A DNA stretch of 32,654 nt from assembly GCA_964613055.1 (NCBI GenBank), contig CAZTGD010000021.1:1-32654 (forward strand), read 5' to 3'. Under the pieces are notes generated by a model. It was given only the letters and a program-made list of their open reading frames with translations, made no database searches and was not told the origin of the DNA. The first letter of the stretch is position 1. Each line of letters begins with the position of its first letter. Origin of the DNA: JAXGMQ01 sp964613055 (GTDB taxonomy: Bacteria; Caldisericota; Caldisericia; JAAYUI01). Both the position numbers and the translations under genes were made by a program. Below, in pieces: positions 31,832 to 32,654 of the stretch.

Positions 31832-31858
31832 TGACAAAATATTCCAAGATGTTACTAT
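31831..31858 (+). promoter_or_regulatory. Peroxiredoxin promoter
   Basis: Perfect TTGACA (31831-31836), 16-base spacer and TACTAT (31853-31858, four of six). Transcription would start near 31865, giving a 20-base leader that contains GGAGGTGA (31873-31880) before ATG 31885. Confidence 0.65.
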
Positions 31859-31884
31859 TAAATCATCCGATTGGAGGTGACCAT

Positions 31885-32532
31885 ATGAATAATGAATTGA
31901 ATATGCCATTACTTGGTGATCCGTTTCCAGAGATGAAGGTGAAAACAACACATGGTATGATTAATCTGCCAGGGGATTATAAGGGTAAGTGGTTTGTACT
32001 CTTCAGCCACCCAGCGGACTTTACACCCGTGTGTACTACTGAGTTTGTTTCGTTCCAGAGACACACTCAACAGTTTGATGAGTTGGGATGTAAATTGGTT
32101 GGCCTGTCCGTTGACCAGGTGTTTTCACACATCAAGTGGATTGAATGGATCGAAGAGAAGATTGGTGACAAGATTACCTTCCCGGTTGTTGCGGCCAACG
32201 ATTCGATTGCATCTAAGATAGGTCTTTTGCATCCAGGTAAGGGAACAAACACAGTTAGAGCAGTCTTCGTTGTTGATCCAAATGGTTTAGTTCGTCTTGT
32301 TATATACTATCCACAGGAGATTGGCAGGAACATGGATGAGATAGTCAGGTCTGTGAAAGCGCTAAAACTCTCCGATGAAAAGAAGGTTGCAGTACCCGCA
32401 AACTGGCCCGAGAATGAGTTGATAAAAGACAGAGTAATTGTCCCGCCACCAGGTGACATTGATACAGCCAAGAAACGCTTGGATGAGTATGATTGTTATG
32501 ATTGGTGGTTCTGTCACAAGCCTATTGATTAG
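31885..32532 (+). CDS. Peroxiredoxin, archaeal-type Prx6 subfamily
   Basis: A 215-residue thiol peroxidase that reduces H2O2 and organic peroxides. ATG 31885 is chosen over the in-frame TTG 31831 because GGAGGTGA is correctly spaced and TTG 31831 is part of the -35 box. The peroxidatic Cys50 lies in HPADFTPVCTTEF. Two further cysteines, Cys204 and Cys210 in DCYDWWFC, have the CX5C spacing of archaeal Prx6 enzymes such as Aeropyrum ApTPx (Cys50, Cys207, Cys213). VRAVFVVDPNGLVRL and YPxEIGRNMDEI are family strands. The C-terminal arm (about 165-215) is the Prx6-type extension. Peroxide-responsive control through the upstream palindrome is possible. Confidence 0.96.
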   Translation: MNNELNMPLLGDPFPEMKVKTTHGMINLPGDYKGKWFVLFSHPADFTPVCTTEFVSFQRHTQQFDELGCKLVGLSVDQVFSHIKWIEWIEEKIGDKITFPVVAANDSIASKIGLLHPGKGTNTVRAVFVVDPNGLVRLVIYYPQEIGRNMDEIVRSVKALKLSDEKKVAVPANWPENELIKDRVIVPPPGDIDTAKKRLDEYDCYDWWFCHKPID

Positions 32533-32542
32533 TAGCCCCATA

Positions 32543-32583
32543 TGACCACCTTGGTTATTGCTGGGGTGGTCACACATTTTTTT
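32543..32583 (+). terminator. Rho-independent terminator after the peroxiredoxin
   Basis: TGACCACC (32543-32550) pairs with GGTGGTCA (32565-32572) across a 14-base loop. Seven T's lie at 32577-32583, four bases after the stem. It starts 10 bases after the stop codon. Confidence 0.85.
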
Positions 32584-32589
32584 GGCTCT

Positions 32590-32654
32590 CTAAAAATTAA
32601 GTAGCATCTTCCTGAATGTCTCTGGCAAGATATGATATATGCTCTTGCTAGCAA
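32590..32654 (-). CDS. Possible 3' end of a leftward gene, cut by the window edge
   Basis: One minus-strand frame is open from the window edge to a TAG at 32590-32592 and reads ASKSIYHILPETFRKMLLNF. The composition is protein-like and the convergent placement beyond the terminator is sensible, but about 20 codons are too few to be sure. No family can be named. Confidence 0.3.
   Translation of the reverse strand, partial: ASKSIYHILPETFRKMLLNF

Noticed and set aside
31831..31884. TTG start for the peroxiredoxin at 31831
   Set aside because: That TTG is the beginning of the -35 box; ATG 31885 has a strong Shine-Dalgarno and the expected peroxiredoxin N-terminus.
1..32654. CRISPR arrays, tRNA, rRNA, IS elements, prophage
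   Set aside because: No regularly spaced repeats, no tRNA-like cloverleaf in the intergenic gaps, and no transposase or integrase among the reading frames.

Overview
The window is bacterial chromosomal DNA of moderate to low GC. It is densely packed and uses the standard code with ATG, GTG and TTG starts. I see no phage, plasmid, IS, CRISPR, tRNA or rRNA signal. The organism has lipoproteins with their maturation enzyme Lgt, a SpoIID-type peptidoglycan protein, many exported proteins ending in copper-amine-oxidase-N-like 'stalk' domains, non-cellulosomal cohesin and dockerin domains, and an archaeal-type peroxiredoxin. This mix resembles deep-branching or candidate bacterial lineages or Bacillota-like anaerobes. 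I cannot place it further from sequence alone.

Layout. (1) 226-16846 is a rightward block of about 16.6 kb devoted to the cell surface. In order it holds a subtilisin-like protease, a CvpA-like membrane protein, a SPOR-SpoIID protein, a cohesin protein with two stalk domains, a giant PQQ-propeller/cohesin/dockerin protein, a strong terminator, a four-module beta-helix protein with two stalk domains, and a response regulator with a DUF4388-like output domain. (2) 17119-18405 holds an orphan eight-segment membrane protein and a small lipoprotein. (3) 18419-20142, leftward, is lgt followed by a rhomboid protease, joined by a TAATG overlap. (4) 20204-21145 is a lipoprotein, convergent with ridA, which ends at 21142. 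(5) 21659-28757 is a tight rightward operon: a ten-segment membrane protein, polA, coaE, a four-cysteine PD-(D/E)XK nuclease and a PEGA-like lipoprotein. (6) 28704-30389, leftward, holds a lone chromate-transporter half, a small exported protein and a membrane protein. (7) 30467-32532 holds an HD phosphohydrolase and a peroxiredoxin, followed by a terminator.

How the genes fit together. The first block looks like a locally encoded surface or adhesion assembly: processing protease, cell-wall factor, cohesin and dockerin partners, and stalk domains as possible envelope attachment parts. Lgt lies among three lipoprotein genes that would be its substrates. The polA operon mixes DNA repair and housekeeping with envelope proteins.

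Regulation. Several promoters fit TTGACA/N15-17/TATAAT. At least three put the -10 box six bases before the start codon, which predicts leaderless mRNAs. Other start regions have strong Shine-Dalgarno sequences. Notable sites are a perfect 10-bp dyad at the start of the 20204 lipoprotein, face-to-face overlapping promoters between ridA and the membrane protein, and a palindrome at the -35 box of the peroxiredoxin.
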